A stretch of DNA of 64,000 nucleotides from Neiella marina (GCF_002165625.1 NZ_NGNS01000004.1:124001-188000), one strand, 5' to 3'; numbered from the stretch's first letter, positions 8,845 to 17,502 are shown. Numbers and translations are program-made. The notes: generated from the letters alone by a model not told the origin.

Positions 8845-8858
8845 TTGACTTGGGTTAA
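8845..8858. promoter_or_regulatory. Weak FNR/Anr-like site before the alcohol dehydrogenase operon
   Basis: TTGAC-TTGG-GTTAA, an imperfect version of the FNR consensus TTGAT-N4-ATCAA, about 96 bases before the chosen alcohol dehydrogenase start. Anaerobic control would fit an oxygen-sensitive glycyl-radical enzyme, but two positions depart from consensus and the match could be chance. Confidence 0.25.
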
Positions 8859-8953
8859 TTCGCGTTCAATCTGGACTGGTAATGTTACCGCTAACAAATT
8901 GATTGCATCATGTTAGCCACTTTCAACAAGCATCAGTAAGAAAGGATACCCAA

Positions 8954-10129
8954 ATGATAGATAACTTTGATTTCAATAATCCCGTTAAGCTGCTGTTTGG
9001 GGCTGGCAAACTGAACGAACTAGGCAACCATGTAAAACCGCTAGGTGATCGATGCTTGCTCGTCACCACCGGTAACTTTTTTGTCGCCACAGGGTTAGTC
9101 AAACGTATCCAAGGAATATTAGCCAATAGCGGCATAGAAACTGTTGTTTACACCGAAGTAAGTCCTAACCCGCTGGATGAAGAAGTGGACAGCGCAGCCG
9201 CTTTGGCTAAGCATAATGATTGCGATTTTATCATTGGTTTAGGCGGTGGCAGCTCAATAGATGCAGCCAAAGGCGTGGCAATGGCGGCAGGGCATGACTG
9301 CCCAGTTTGGCGTTTTGCCATGGGTACCCATGATGATGCGATAGAGCCAACCGAACGAACATTACCAATTGTCGCCATTGCCACCACATCAGGCACCGGC
9401 AGTCATGTCACCCCATATTCGGTGATCACCAACAAACAAACCAAGCAGAAACCAGGAATTGGTAGCGAGTATTTATTCGCCAAGGTTGCCGTCGTTGACC
9501 CTGAGCTAGCGCTGTCACTACCAAAAGAAATCACCGCATCCACCGGGTTTGATGTATTGGCTCACGCGCTTGAGGCCTACACCTGCAACATCAGCAATGT
9601 AATGACCGACCTTTACGCCAAAGAAGCCATTAAGTTGGTTGGGCAAAACCTTGTTAAAGCTGTTGCCGACGGCACTGATCTGCAAGCCAGAACAGCCATG
9701 GCAATGGCCGATACGTATGCAGGATATGCCATTGCGGGGAGTTTGGTGACGCTTTGCCATGCCATAGCCCATGCGGTAGGCGGTGTGTCAGAGACGGTAC
9801 ATGGGCAAACCTTAGCAGCACTAACCCCACACACTGTCGAATTCAGCATGAACCAAAATCCCGACAAATTTAAAACCGTTGGATTACTGCTCACCGGCCG
9901 CTCAGAAGAAGATCTAGCTAATTTCAAGCTCACCGAGACAGTGGCCGCGCTGCGCTCACTAATTGCCGCGATTGGTATGGATATTCCGTTATCTGAGCAG
10001 GGCGTGACAACAACCGATTTAGCCGAAATAGCCAAAGGCACCACCGAGTATATGGGCGGGATTGCCGAAGCTGATGTGCGACCGGCTAGCTTTGATGATG
10101 TCATGCAAATACTTACCAAAGCCTTTTAA
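8954..10129 (+). CDS. Iron-containing alcohol dehydrogenase (group III)
   Basis: 391 residues from ATG 8954, chosen because AGAAAGGA lies eight bases upstream and the family's typical opening (NFDFNNPVKLLFGAGKL) follows at once; a longer frame from 8903 adds 17 unlikely residues. NAD-binding GLGGGSSIDAAKG is near 97-109; the metal ligands appear in GFDVLAHALEAY (Asp, His), LCHAIAHAVGG and ETVHGQTLA. The enzyme interconverts an aldehyde or ketone and an alcohol with NAD(P)H. It heads an operon with the radical-SAM activase and glycyl-radical enzyme. In known systems of this make-up the dehydrogenase handles the aldehyde made or used by the radical enzyme (for example 3-hydroxypropanal or sulfoacetaldehyde). 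The substrate here is unknown. Confidence 0.9.
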   Translation: MIDNFDFNNPVKLLFGAGKLNELGNHVKPLGDRCLLVTTGNFFVATGLVKRIQGILANSGIETVVYTEVSPNPLDEEVDSAAALAKHNDCDFIIGLGGGSSIDAAKGVAMAAGHDCPVWRFAMGTHDDAIEPTERTLPIVAIATTSGTGSHVTPYSVITNKQTKQKPGIGSEYLFAKVAVVDPELALSLPKEITASTGFDVLAHALEAYTCNISNVMTDLYAKEAIKLVGQNLVKAVADGTDLQARTAMAMADTYAGYAIAGSLVTLCHAIAHAVGGVSETVHGQTLAALTPHTVEFSMNQNPDKFKTVGLLLTGRSEEDLANFKLTETVAALRSLIAAIGMDIPLSEQGVTTTDLAEIAKGTTEYMGGIAEADVRPASFDDVMQILTKAF

Positions 10130-10167
10130 TCCGGGCTATTAATCCAGAGGTCGTTAAAACCACAGCT

Positions 10168-11004
10168 ATGACAGCAGTCCCCCCAAGCCAAGGCCGATTG
10201 TTTGATATTCAGCGCTATTCAGTCAGCGATGGCCCCGGCATCAGAACCACGGTGTTTTTTAAAGGCTGCAGCCTGCGCTGCAGCTGGTGCCATAACCCTG
10301 AGGCCTTGTTGAGTAAAAAGCAAACGATGCACTGCAACGGCATCGACAAACAAGTGGGTTACGACATCGACGGCCTGGAACTGCTCAAACTCCTTTATCG
10401 CGACAAGTCGCTCTATCAGAAATCAGATGGTGGGGTAACCTTCTCTGGTGGCGAACCCATGTTGCAAACCGATTACATTCGATCTTTGTTGCCGTATCTG
10501 AAGCGTGAAAATATTCATGTCGCCATTGATACCGCTGGAAATGTTCCGTCGTCAGCTTATCAATCGCTGTCTGACGAGGTCGATTTATTCTTGTTCGATC
10601 TGAAGATCATTGATCCGGTTAAGCATCGCCAACATACCGGGGTATCGAACAAGCAGATCCTGAAGAACTTCACTCAATTGGTGGCAAGACAACAACCGAT
10701 TGAGCTGCGACTCCCCGTCATTAAGGGCATTAATGATAGCGAGGCAGACATCAAGCAACTCGCGTCATTTCTCCTGTCACTGCCGCAGCGTGCCTCTATT
10801 ACAGAACTCAAAGTATTGCCTTATCACGCCATGGGGCGCTCTAAATACCAGCAACTCGGTATGACGACAGCCATTTTTGAAGCCCCCGACACCAGCATAC
10901 TGGCTCAATATCAACAAACCATTGGTCAGGTACTGGACATTGATCCCACGTTGGCGAGTAGCCAATCGAACACTTGCACCGGAGGCCCTGATGGGGTTCG
11001 ATGA
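10168..11004 (+). CDS. Glycyl-radical enzyme activating enzyme (radical SAM)
   Basis: 278 residues. The GRLFDIQRYSVSDGPGIRT opening and the CSLRCSWC motif (CX3CX2C, residues about 34-41) bind the [4Fe-4S] cluster and S-adenosylmethionine; GGVTFSGGEPMLQ and the DLKIIDPVKHRQHTG segment are typical of PflA-type activases. The protein abstracts a hydrogen from the partner glycine to create the stable radical. The ferredoxin-like insert with two extra clusters, found in most activases of dehydratase-type glycyl-radical enzymes, is absent: only one stray Cys (MHCNG) occurs between the radical-SAM motif and the next helix. It follows the dehydrogenase by 38 bases and overlaps the glycyl-radical gene by 14 bases. 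Confidence 0.92.
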   Translation: MTAVPPSQGRLFDIQRYSVSDGPGIRTTVFFKGCSLRCSWCHNPEALLSKKQTMHCNGIDKQVGYDIDGLELLKLLYRDKSLYQKSDGGVTFSGGEPMLQTDYIRSLLPYLKRENIHVAIDTAGNVPSSAYQSLSDEVDLFLFDLKIIDPVKHRQHTGVSNKQILKNFTQLVARQQPIELRLPVIKGINDSEADIKQLASFLLSLPQRASITELKVLPYHAMGRSKYQQLGMTTAIFEAPDTSILAQYQQTIGQVLDIDPTLASSQSNTCTGGPDGVR

Positions 11005-13252
11005 TTTCAAACAAGCCATGCACAATGAGATGGACGCATGGTACGCCAGTTATCCGATCGACATTTCGGAGATGACCAGTAGCCTCGATGCGCAGATATC
11101 AGAAGAAACCAGTGGTTATGCTATGCGAGGTCACATTTACGATGTTGCCGCCGCACAAATGGGCGTCAAGTTATTTCCCCATTGCCCTTTCTATTTTGAA
11201 CTCGCTTCAGGTCGCGAACGCAACATGTGGGGTATGGAAGGCATTGGTGGCTATATCAAAAACAGCGACGGCTATCAGTGCCTGCGTCACAAGTACCAGT
11301 CTGACACCGCGCAAATGTGGGACAAAGGACTGTTCATCATCAATGATTTTATCGACAACGATCACCACGCCATGGGCGTCGATATCATTTTGAAAAAAGG
11401 CTTTCAGGGCATCCTCTGTGATGCCAAACGAGCACTGCGTGACTTGCATCTCAACGATGAACAACAAACTTGGCTCAATACAGTGATCAAAGGTTGTCTC
11501 TGTGCCAAAGCGTTGGGAGATAAATTTGCCCGCCATGCGGAGCAGTTGCTGACTGAGTCAACCAGCGCACGCTCATCACTCACTAACACCGCGATTGGTT
11601 TTCTAAACCGCATTAAGGACACTGCATCGCGGGTTCCTTGGCAACGACCAGAAACATTCTATGAGGCCATCAACACGCTGATCATGGCCAGAGAACTATT
11701 TAACACCCTAGATGGCGTCGGGATTTGCACCTACGGTCGTCTCGACAAGGTGTTATTGCCTTATTATCGCAACGATTTAAAACATGGGCGTATCAGTTAT
11801 GACGAAGCCTATGAGCTTTGCTTGGCGCTGGTATCACTCACCGACTTTCGCTGGGACTACAATCAAGAACAAGTTGAAACGTCAACCACCATCACGCTTG
11901 GGGGCCTCGATTCAGAAGGCGAAGTCGTCGATAACATAGTGACAGAAATGTTCTTTGATGCGGTTGTTGAGTGCAATACGCTCAGTCCCAAAGTTAATAT
12001 TCGGGTAAGCAGTCGCCACAACAAACGCTTCTTCGAATCGGCGGTACATGTTTCTAGAAACACTCGAAGTAGCGTGTCCTTTCTCAACGATGATGCCATT
12101 GTTACAGCCATGGTAAATGCCAAGATGGAGCGCCACCACGCCTTGAATTACGTTGCAGGCGGCTGCCAAGAAGTGGTTGCGGAAGGCGCGCAAGTAAGTT
12201 CCCGAGCCTGCTGGTATCTCAATTTATCTCGTATTCTCAGCATTGTGTTGGGGCAAGATAGCGCTCGAACTTACCAAACGCTGGCCGTCAATCAGAGAGG
12301 CGCAATCATGCCGCCAGATCTCAACGCCATCACCAGCTTTGAGTTGCTTTACCAACACGTAATCGTCACCTTGAAAGCGGTATCAATCGAGTTTGCTAAT
12401 CACTTGGCCAACTACCAACGTCATTGGAAACAAGTTAATCCAGCACCTCTGTACTCGGCGACTCTAGAAGGTTGTTTAACCAACGCCGCCGACATGAGTG
12501 CGGGTGGCGCTCGATATACCTCAACGACCTATGCCACCGGCGCATTTGCCACTCTGGTCGATAGCCTGCTGGCCATCAAGGAAGTGGTTTTTGATAGCAA
12601 GCAGCTCCCCCTTACTGAGCTAGTTGAAGCGCTGAACAACAACTTTGACAACCAACAGCCACTACAACAACAGCTACTCACAGAGCTACCTTATTACGGC
12701 GATGATAGCGACAAAAGCAACATCATGGCGGCTCGACTGCTGAAAGACATAGAACAAATTCAGCGAACTTGTCAGAACTTCGCGGGGAGCAACTATCACC
12801 CGGCATTCTTTTCATATCACACCAACATCTATCTCGGCATGGATACTCCAGCAACAGCTGATGGCCGACCGGCTGGCCGGCCAGTGTCCCGTTCAGCCAG
12901 TCCGTCTGATTACAAGGGCAATAGCAGACGCAATCCGGCAACCGACGTTCATTCGCTGAAGTATTTGGATTTCAAGGGATACCCCGGCGCAGCAGTGCAG
13001 TATATGACACTGCCGGTTGCCAAAGAGCAATCAGATAAGATCTTAACTGCGGTCGTGCAAACCTTTGTTGAAAACGGCGGCTCAATTGTTGAGTTGCAGT
13101 TTAACGATGTCGAGGCGTTAAAAGATGCTCAGCAGCATCCTGAGAAATACCCCAACTTGAGTGTTCGCGTGTGTGGCTTTTCGGCTAAGTTTACCGCTCT
13201 AGACAAAACCGTTCAGCAAGAAGTCATCGAGCGGCTAAGCCAAGTGGCATAA
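10991..13252 (+). CDS. Glycyl-radical enzyme of the dehydratase/lyase type, substrate unknown
   Basis: 753 residues from ATG 10991, which has GGAGG five bases upstream and fits the 14-base overlap with the activase; a longer frame from 10877 would lie inside the activase gene. The catalytic thiyl site is GGCQEVV, with Cys392 and Glu394. This C-x-E pattern is that of glycerol dehydratase, choline lyase and isethionate lyase, not the Cys-Cys of pyruvate formate-lyase. GRLDKVLLPYY (249-259) and TADGRPAGRPVS are family hallmarks. The radical glycine is Gly729 in RVCGFSAKF, where most enzymes have SGY. The operon partners are an activase and an iron alcohol dehydrogenase. Likely anaerobic C-O, C-N or C-S bond cleavage; the exact substrate cannot be assigned. 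Confidence 0.9.
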   Translation: MGFDDFKQAMHNEMDAWYASYPIDISEMTSSLDAQISEETSGYAMRGHIYDVAAAQMGVKLFPHCPFYFELASGRERNMWGMEGIGGYIKNSDGYQCLRHKYQSDTAQMWDKGLFIINDFIDNDHHAMGVDIILKKGFQGILCDAKRALRDLHLNDEQQTWLNTVIKGCLCAKALGDKFARHAEQLLTESTSARSSLTNTAIGFLNRIKDTASRVPWQRPETFYEAINTLIMARELFNTLDGVGICTYGRLDKVLLPYYRNDLKHGRISYDEAYELCLALVSLTDFRWDYNQEQVETSTTITLGGLDSEGEVVDNIVTEMFFDAVVECNTLSPKVNIRVSSRHNKRFFESAVHVSRNTRSSVSFLNDDAIVTAMVNAKMERHHALNYVAGGCQEVVAEGAQVSSRACWYLNLSRILSIVLGQDSARTYQTLAVNQRGAIMPPDLNAITSFELLYQHVIVTLKAVSIEFANHLANYQRHWKQVNPAPLYSATLEGCLTNAADMSAGGARYTSTTYATGAFATLVDSLLAIKEVVFDSKQLPLTELVEALNNNFDNQQPLQQQLLTELPYYGDDSDKSNIMAARLLKDIEQIQRTCQNFAGSNYHPAFFSYHTNIYLGMDTPATADGRPAGRPVSRSASPSDYKGNSRRNPATDVHSLKYLDFKGYPGAAVQYMTLPVAKEQSDKILTAVVQTFVENGGSIVELQFNDVEALKDAQQHPEKYPNLSVRVCGFSAKFTALDKTVQQEVIERLSQVA

Positions 13253-13469
13253 CAACCCTGTTCATAGCGGATCAAGTGTCAGTAGCACGCGTTTGTGATG
13301 AGGTTTTATCTGACAGGAACGGTGCACCGCAGCCATGTGCTCATGATCTTGCCAAGCACTAACGCAGAAATGATACATTACAAAGCATCACCAGCATCGC
13401 TTTATTCAAGCAATCGCCAATAGTGAATCGATATATCGACATTAGATTTTTAGCTAAGGTATGAACCAA

Positions 13470-13513
13470 CCGTGCCCAGAGTTAAATCGCTAGGGCACGG
13501 TTTCTACTTTTTT
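13470..13513 (+). terminator. Rho-independent terminator of the glycyl-radical operon
   Basis: CCGTGCCC and GGGCACGG form a perfect 8-bp stem around a 15-base loop, followed by TTTCTACTTTTTT on the plus strand. The T-rich tail is only on this strand, so it closes the operon about 220 bases after the glycyl-radical stop. Confidence 0.85.
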
Positions 13514-13531
13514 GGTAACAGAAGTGACTAA

Positions 13532-15625
13532 CTAGCCACGTTTTTCAAAGGTAAATGCTTCCAGCGCCTCTGATAAACCTTGGATATAACTGGCACCGAC
13601 GGGAACCGTAAGGCTAGAACCGTTCAAGTCATCATCGATTGGCTCAAATTTACCGCCCAAGCAATGAGCTAAGAACCCTTCTGCAACACCATAGAAAGCC
13701 AAGCGGTTCTCTGGTCTGGCGAACCCATGACCTTCATCGGGGAACAATGCATAGGTCACTGGGATTTGGTTCTCTTGCATTGCTGCAACAATCTGATCAG
13801 ATTCAGCTTGCTTTACCCGAGGATCGTTGGCGCCCTGGCCAATCAATAATGGTTTACTGATATTCGCTACTTTGTGAAGCGGCGAAGCCGCTCGCAACAA
13901 GGCTAAACCTTCCTCTGTGTTTGGATCACCAACGCGCTTTTCAAGCACCCGGCGGAAGCTCTCCCAGTATGGCGGGATCGATGCAAGCAAGGTCTCAAGG
14001 TTGGATGGACCGACAATATCGACACCGCAGGCAAAACGATCGGGGGTTATGGTCAAGCCAGCCAGCGTGGCATAACCACCATAAGAGCCGCCCATGATGG
14101 CAATTTTATCACTAGTGGTAATGCTCTCTTTAATAGCCCAGTCGATGGCATCAATGAGGTCATCATGCATCTTCAAGCCCCATTCGAGGTCTCCTGCGTT
14201 GACAAATCCCTTGCCAAAACCAGTCGATCCTCTGAAGTTGACTTGCAACACCGCATAACCACGGTTGGCCAACCACTGTGGTGTCGGCCGATAGCCATAA
14301 GAATCTCGAGCCCAAGGACCACCATGAACGTTGAGTACCAATGGCAGCGGCTTTTCTGGGCGCCCATCTCCGTCGGCATCCGCTCCGACCGGCAAAGTCA
14401 GATATGACACTAGCGTCAGGCCATCTCGCGAGTTGATCAACTCGGGAGTCATCAAGGCCAATTGCTGATCTTCCAATGCTGGCCGAGTGGCAAACAAGCG
14501 GTTGAAGCTGTTCGATTTAACATCCCATGTGTAGTAGGTCGCCACCTGATTCGATTGCGAGTTCAATACCACCCACACGCTTTCATCTCTGGTTGTGGAT
14601 ACTCTGGCGAAGTTACCGCCAAAACGCTCATCCAGTTTCGCCAAAAGCTCCTTACCACGTTGGTCTAAGGCGAAATATCGAGTCTTATCATAATCCACCG
14701 AGTACACATAAGGCTCGCCAGTATCGACATCTCGCCAAGTACCACCAATGTCGGCACGTTCATTCTCTGCGATCAGGGTTTTGTCGCCTGTGGCAAGATC
14801 CATAGCAAACAGCGCACTGGTATCTCTGCCTTTACTCTCTTGCAAATATAGCGTTTTGTTATCTTTGCTAAATCCAGCAAGGCCAGTGGTATACAAATCT
14901 TCAGGAGGCACTTCTAAAAACAACTCCCAACCATCGGCAGCTTTCTTGTAATACTCAAAACCGCCTATGCTGGTTGCTTTCTGGCCAAAGCGCATTTTCA
15001 AATCATTGTCGAAGCTAAAACCACCAAAATTCTCAGTGTTTTCAAATAGCAGTGTTAGCTCGCCAGAACTAACATCTAATTCATAAACATCATGCCAACG
15101 CGGATCTCGATTATTGATACCAATGATTTGTTTACCGGGAATGTCGGCATTACTCGCTAAGAAGGTGACTCGGGTATTTTCGAACGGGGTAAAGAGAGTT
15201 TCTTCACTGGTTGTCGGGTCGACGCCATACAGTAAAAAGTTCTCATCGCCACCCTTGTCTTGAACATAAAGCAGCTTTTCCATGCCAGCTACCCAGCCAT
15301 AGCCGCGTATGCCGCGCCCCTTGTCAAAAGTAATTGGCTTAGCGGCACTAATATCATCAGCTGGTGCCACCCAAATGTTCATGACACCTTCAACTGGCGC
15401 CAGGTAGCTAATCATTGAGCCACTGGGGCTAATCTGAACACTGCTGTATGTAGGATTGCCAAAAATCAAATCTCGAGGAATTAGCTCAACTTGAGGTGAT
15501 TCATCTACAGCAACAGCGGCTTCCGGTGCACTAGCGCTTTCTGATTTGGTCGGTTCTTTGGGGCCGCTACAGGCTACCAACGAGGCCGATAGCGCGGCGG
15601 ACAACAACAGGTATTTGACGTTCAT
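13532..15625 (-). CDS. S9-family (prolyl oligopeptidase) serine peptidase, lipoprotein
   Basis: 697 residues. The first 19 residues form a lipoprotein signal ending LVAC, followed by a disordered Ser/Glu/Ala-rich linker. A beta-propeller region (about 50-400) is followed by an alpha/beta hydrolase catalytic domain. Ser514 sits in GGSYGGYA; the Asp lies in GANDPRV near residue 600 and His633 is in DEGHGF, completing the triad. VNFRGSTGFGKGF is the conserved oxyanion-side segment. Such enzymes cut short peptides after proline or remove acylated residues. The lipid anchor places it in the periplasm, where it would process imported peptides. It is transcribed alone. Confidence 0.93.
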   Translation of the reverse strand: MNVKYLLLSAALSASLVACSGPKEPTKSESASAPEAAVAVDESPQVELIPRDLIFGNPTYSSVQISPSGSMISYLAPVEGVMNIWVAPADDISAAKPITFDKGRGIRGYGWVAGMEKLLYVQDKGGDENFLLYGVDPTTSEETLFTPFENTRVTFLASNADIPGKQIIGINNRDPRWHDVYELDVSSGELTLLFENTENFGGFSFDNDLKMRFGQKATSIGGFEYYKKAADGWELFLEVPPEDLYTTGLAGFSKDNKTLYLQESKGRDTSALFAMDLATGDKTLIAENERADIGGTWRDVDTGEPYVYSVDYDKTRYFALDQRGKELLAKLDERFGGNFARVSTTRDESVWVVLNSQSNQVATYYTWDVKSNSFNRLFATRPALEDQQLALMTPELINSRDGLTLVSYLTLPVGADADGDGRPEKPLPLVLNVHGGPWARDSYGYRPTPQWLANRGYAVLQVNFRGSTGFGKGFVNAGDLEWGLKMHDDLIDAIDWAIKESITTSDKIAIMGGSYGGYATLAGLTITPDRFACGVDIVGPSNLETLLASIPPYWESFRRVLEKRVGDPNTEEGLALLRAASPLHKVANISKPLLIGQGANDPRVKQAESDQIVAAMQENQIPVTYALFPDEGHGFARPENRLAFYGVAEGFLAHCLGGKFEPIDDDLNGSSLTVPVGASYIQGLSEALEAFTFEKRG

Positions 15626-15789
15626 AGTATCTCCATTACGTTCATTCGAAAACGAGCAAGTGCCATCTTCGCGTTGAGTAAAGAGTAACTTATCTCGCTA
15701 ACATTACTGCACTTTTTGTTTGTTTAAACGGGCTTGAGACAGGAACAAAATGTAATAAAGTGTGAGCCTTGAGTTGGCGTTCAGTTTAG

Positions 15790-16227
15790 TTAGTAATCTT
15801 TGAGCCACTGCATTGCCTCAGTGACTGTAGTCACCACCGTCACCGGAATATTGAAGCGTTGATAGATACCTGCATAAGTATCTCTCATCATCCAAGCGCC
15901 TTGAAGCTCTTCGGGCATCACCAAAGCAACAGCCTTAGGAGCTCTGCCATCTCGTTTTAACTGCCCAACATAGTCTGTCGCCGATTCGACAAATTCTTCG
16001 ATACCTATACAACAACCAGAGAATTGAAAAATTTCCTTTCTACAAGGGTTAAGAAGCACGGGAGATTGTTGAATATCTTTGATGGCGGTTAGCAGCTCGG
16101 CATCGAACGGCCCCTCGCAGCGAACGTGAAGTAGCGTCCCATCTTCGTCTACAGGTTCGTATTCGAACCGGCCATGGGGTCGAAATTTTTGCGGACTAGC
16201 TTGGTCCGTGCTGATTTTCTTGACCAT
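15790..16227 (-). CDS. Hypothetical protein, possibly STAS/SpoIIAA-like
   Basis: 145 residues from the ATG at 16227; an upstream TTG at 16278 would add 17 residues, and neither start has a clear ribosome site. The alternation of strands and helices (GTLLHVRCEGPFDAELLTAIKD, KAVALVMPEELQG, FNIPVTVVTTVTEAMQWL) resembles SpoIIAA-like/STAS proteins that include DUF-type regulators without a phosphorylated serine, but I could not confirm the family. No signal peptide or membrane helix. It is followed by the S9 peptidase gene on the same strand after 164 bases, probably separately transcribed. Treat the fold as a suggestion. Confidence 0.55.
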   Translation of the reverse strand: MVKKISTDQASPQKFRPHGRFEYEPVDEDGTLLHVRCEGPFDAELLTAIKDIQQSPVLLNPCRKEIFQFSGCCIGIEEFVESATDYVGQLKRDGRAPKAVALVMPEELQGAWMMRDTYAGIYQRFNIPVTVVTTVTEAMQWLKDY

Positions 16228-16326
16228 CGACACTTTCACATCAGGGGTTGCTTGCAAAATTTTAGCCTGAATTAACAAATATTCGAACGAGCAACTGACA
16301 AGTAACGATCAAACTAACCTTCCAAC

Positions 16327-16364
16327 AAAAAAGCGAGTACCGCTAAATCCGTACTCGCTTTTTC
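16327..16364. terminator. Bidirectional rho-independent terminator
   Basis: AAAAAGCGAGTAC and GTACTCGCTTTTT form a 13-bp stem around a ten-base loop, with A and T runs that make it work on both strands. On the minus strand it would end the pair of small genes at 16386-16750. Confidence 0.85.
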
Positions 16365-16385
16365 TTGTTCAGGCTAAATCGACAA

Positions 16386-16523
16386 TTATCTCAATTCAGC
16401 GCTTGTTTTGCTGCCTCGAAGCTGTCGCAGACTGCAAGCAGCTATAAGGTGATAGCCAAGCCATGTTACCAGCCAACCAAGCACCGGAAGGCTCCACCAC
16501 AGCATTAAGTTGACCGGCATCAT
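16386..16523 (-). CDS. Candidate 45-residue membrane microprotein
   Basis: A short open frame of 45 residues starting ATG-ATG at 16523, five bases after the stop of the 73-residue gene. It begins MMPVNLMLWWSLPVLGWLVT and continues WLGYHLIAAC, giving one long hydrophobic helix, and ends in a basic tail with RQLRGSK (positive-inside orientation). A strong bidirectional terminator lies 22 bases past its stop, so the two small genes would form one transcript. The ribosome site is weak, so expression may depend on coupling to the gene before it. Function unknown; coding status is unproven. Confidence 0.45.
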   Translation of the reverse strand: MMPVNLMLWWSLPVLGWLVTWLGYHLIAACSLRQLRGSKTSAELR

Positions 16524-16528
16524 AGTGA

Positions 16529-16750
16529 TTACTCGCTTGCTTCTTCGTCTGTTACCAAGCTTTGCAAGCTAGCCCAAACTTGGTCTAACTGGCGTGCTGA
16601 GCTTTCCTTGATATCTGCCGCTACGTTCTCTGCAACTTCCATCGCCACTTCAGTGACGGCAGTGGTTAATTCGTTTGCTGACGCCGCTGGTACAAAAGCA
16701 CTTGATGCTAAAGTGACTGCTGAGATGACTGCGATTTGAATGCGTTTCAT
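16529..16750 (-). CDS. Small secreted Ala/Glu-rich protein, function unknown
   Basis: 73 residues from ATG 16750, chosen because GGAGAG lies just upstream and a clean signal peptide follows (MKRIQIAVISAV, ending ASA at about residue 25); a longer frame from 16876 would add 42 residues lacking any signal. The mature part is about 48 residues, helical and acidic (AVTEVAMEVAENVAADIKES, then a DQVWASLQSLV helix). I do not recognise it. It has no cysteines, so it is not a lipoprotein. A second, membrane-type small frame follows after five bases and the pair ends at a terminator. Confidence 0.6.
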   Translation of the reverse strand: MKRIQIAVISAVTLASSAFVPAASANELTTAVTEVAMEVAENVAADIKESSARQLDQVWASLQSLVTDEEASE

Positions 16751-17403
16751 GATGTTCTCTCCGTTACCTAGTCCGTTGCCCGTTACTGTCTTTGCAGTTT
16801 GTTGGGTAGTTAAAATGTCAGTGACATTACTGCGCTTCACTGCGTTACATAGAGTACTTAACAAGTGCCGTGCCAATCTGAAAATAAATTTTATTTACCT
16901 GATATTTATAAACTTTTTAAAAACAGCCAGTCATTACAGAATATTTAACAAAGTGTTAATTGGTGAAATTAACCAGGTACATGGTCAATTTCACAATTCC
17001 CTAACTGCTTGTACTTTGGCATCCATCCAGCTTGCAACTTTCTGGCTTATTTCAAGCCACCTTTGTTGTCAGCAAAGTGGCTAATTGGCTCAGCAACTAG
17101 TTAGTCGCAATGATTAAAGAAAAGGTTTAAAGGCTAAGAACAAATTTGCCGGATACGTAAAGCTGGACGAGTCGCCGAGTGAAAGGTAAGTCAATTAGTC
17201 AGACGAGCATCCCGAGAAAGATAATTGCAGGGAGATCGGAGCAAGCGCACCTATCATGATATCGGCACTCCCTACAGAAATCGGTGGCAACAAGCTGAAT
17301 CCCTACTTTCTATTTCAGCCTACGCTTCAATTTTGCAAAATCAACGACGATTCAGCACCGATAGATTTAGATCGACGTTTAGTTACTCCAGCCAAGTAGA
17401 CGA
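16751..17403. other. Gene-poor stretch with no supported gene
   Basis: About 650 bases between the small secreted gene and the gcvP terminator. The part from 16860 to 16960 is AT-rich and would hold the promoter of the small gene. Beyond it I see no open frame with a ribosome site or recognisable protein; the frames at 16740-17084 (plus) and 17225-17464 (plus) have no such support, and the second runs into the terminator. I recognise no RNA family here. Confidence 0.5.
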
Positions 17404-17441
17404 CCAAAAAAAGCGAGCACCACGTTCGCAGCACTCGCTTT
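17404..17441 (-). terminator. Terminator of the gcv operon
   Basis: AAAGCGAG and CTCGCTTT pair across a 16-base loop (17410-17417 with 17434-17441). On the minus strand the stem is followed by a run of T, about 60 bases past the gcvP stop. Confidence 0.75.
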
Positions 17442-17502
17442 ATATTGTATCTGGACTAAGTTAAACCAGCCTACTAAACCAAATTAACTCACTGATTTTT
17501 AA

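Noticed and set aside
9613-10119. 168-codon frame antisense to the alcohol dehydrogenase
   Set aside because: A shadow frame rich in Ser, Thr, Ala and Val, opposite a well-supported gene.
16740-17084. 114-codon plus-strand frame opposite the small secreted gene
   Set aside because: No ribosome site and no family resemblance; its Leu/Phe-rich content follows the AT-rich promoter region.
17120-17220. Segment with GGATACGTAAAGCT, reminiscent of the c-di-GMP-I riboswitch core
   Set aside because: The tetraloop receptor and the pairing stems are absent and no gene follows on that strand.
17225-17464. 79-codon plus-strand frame before gcvP
   Set aside because: It runs through the gcv terminator and has no ribosome site.
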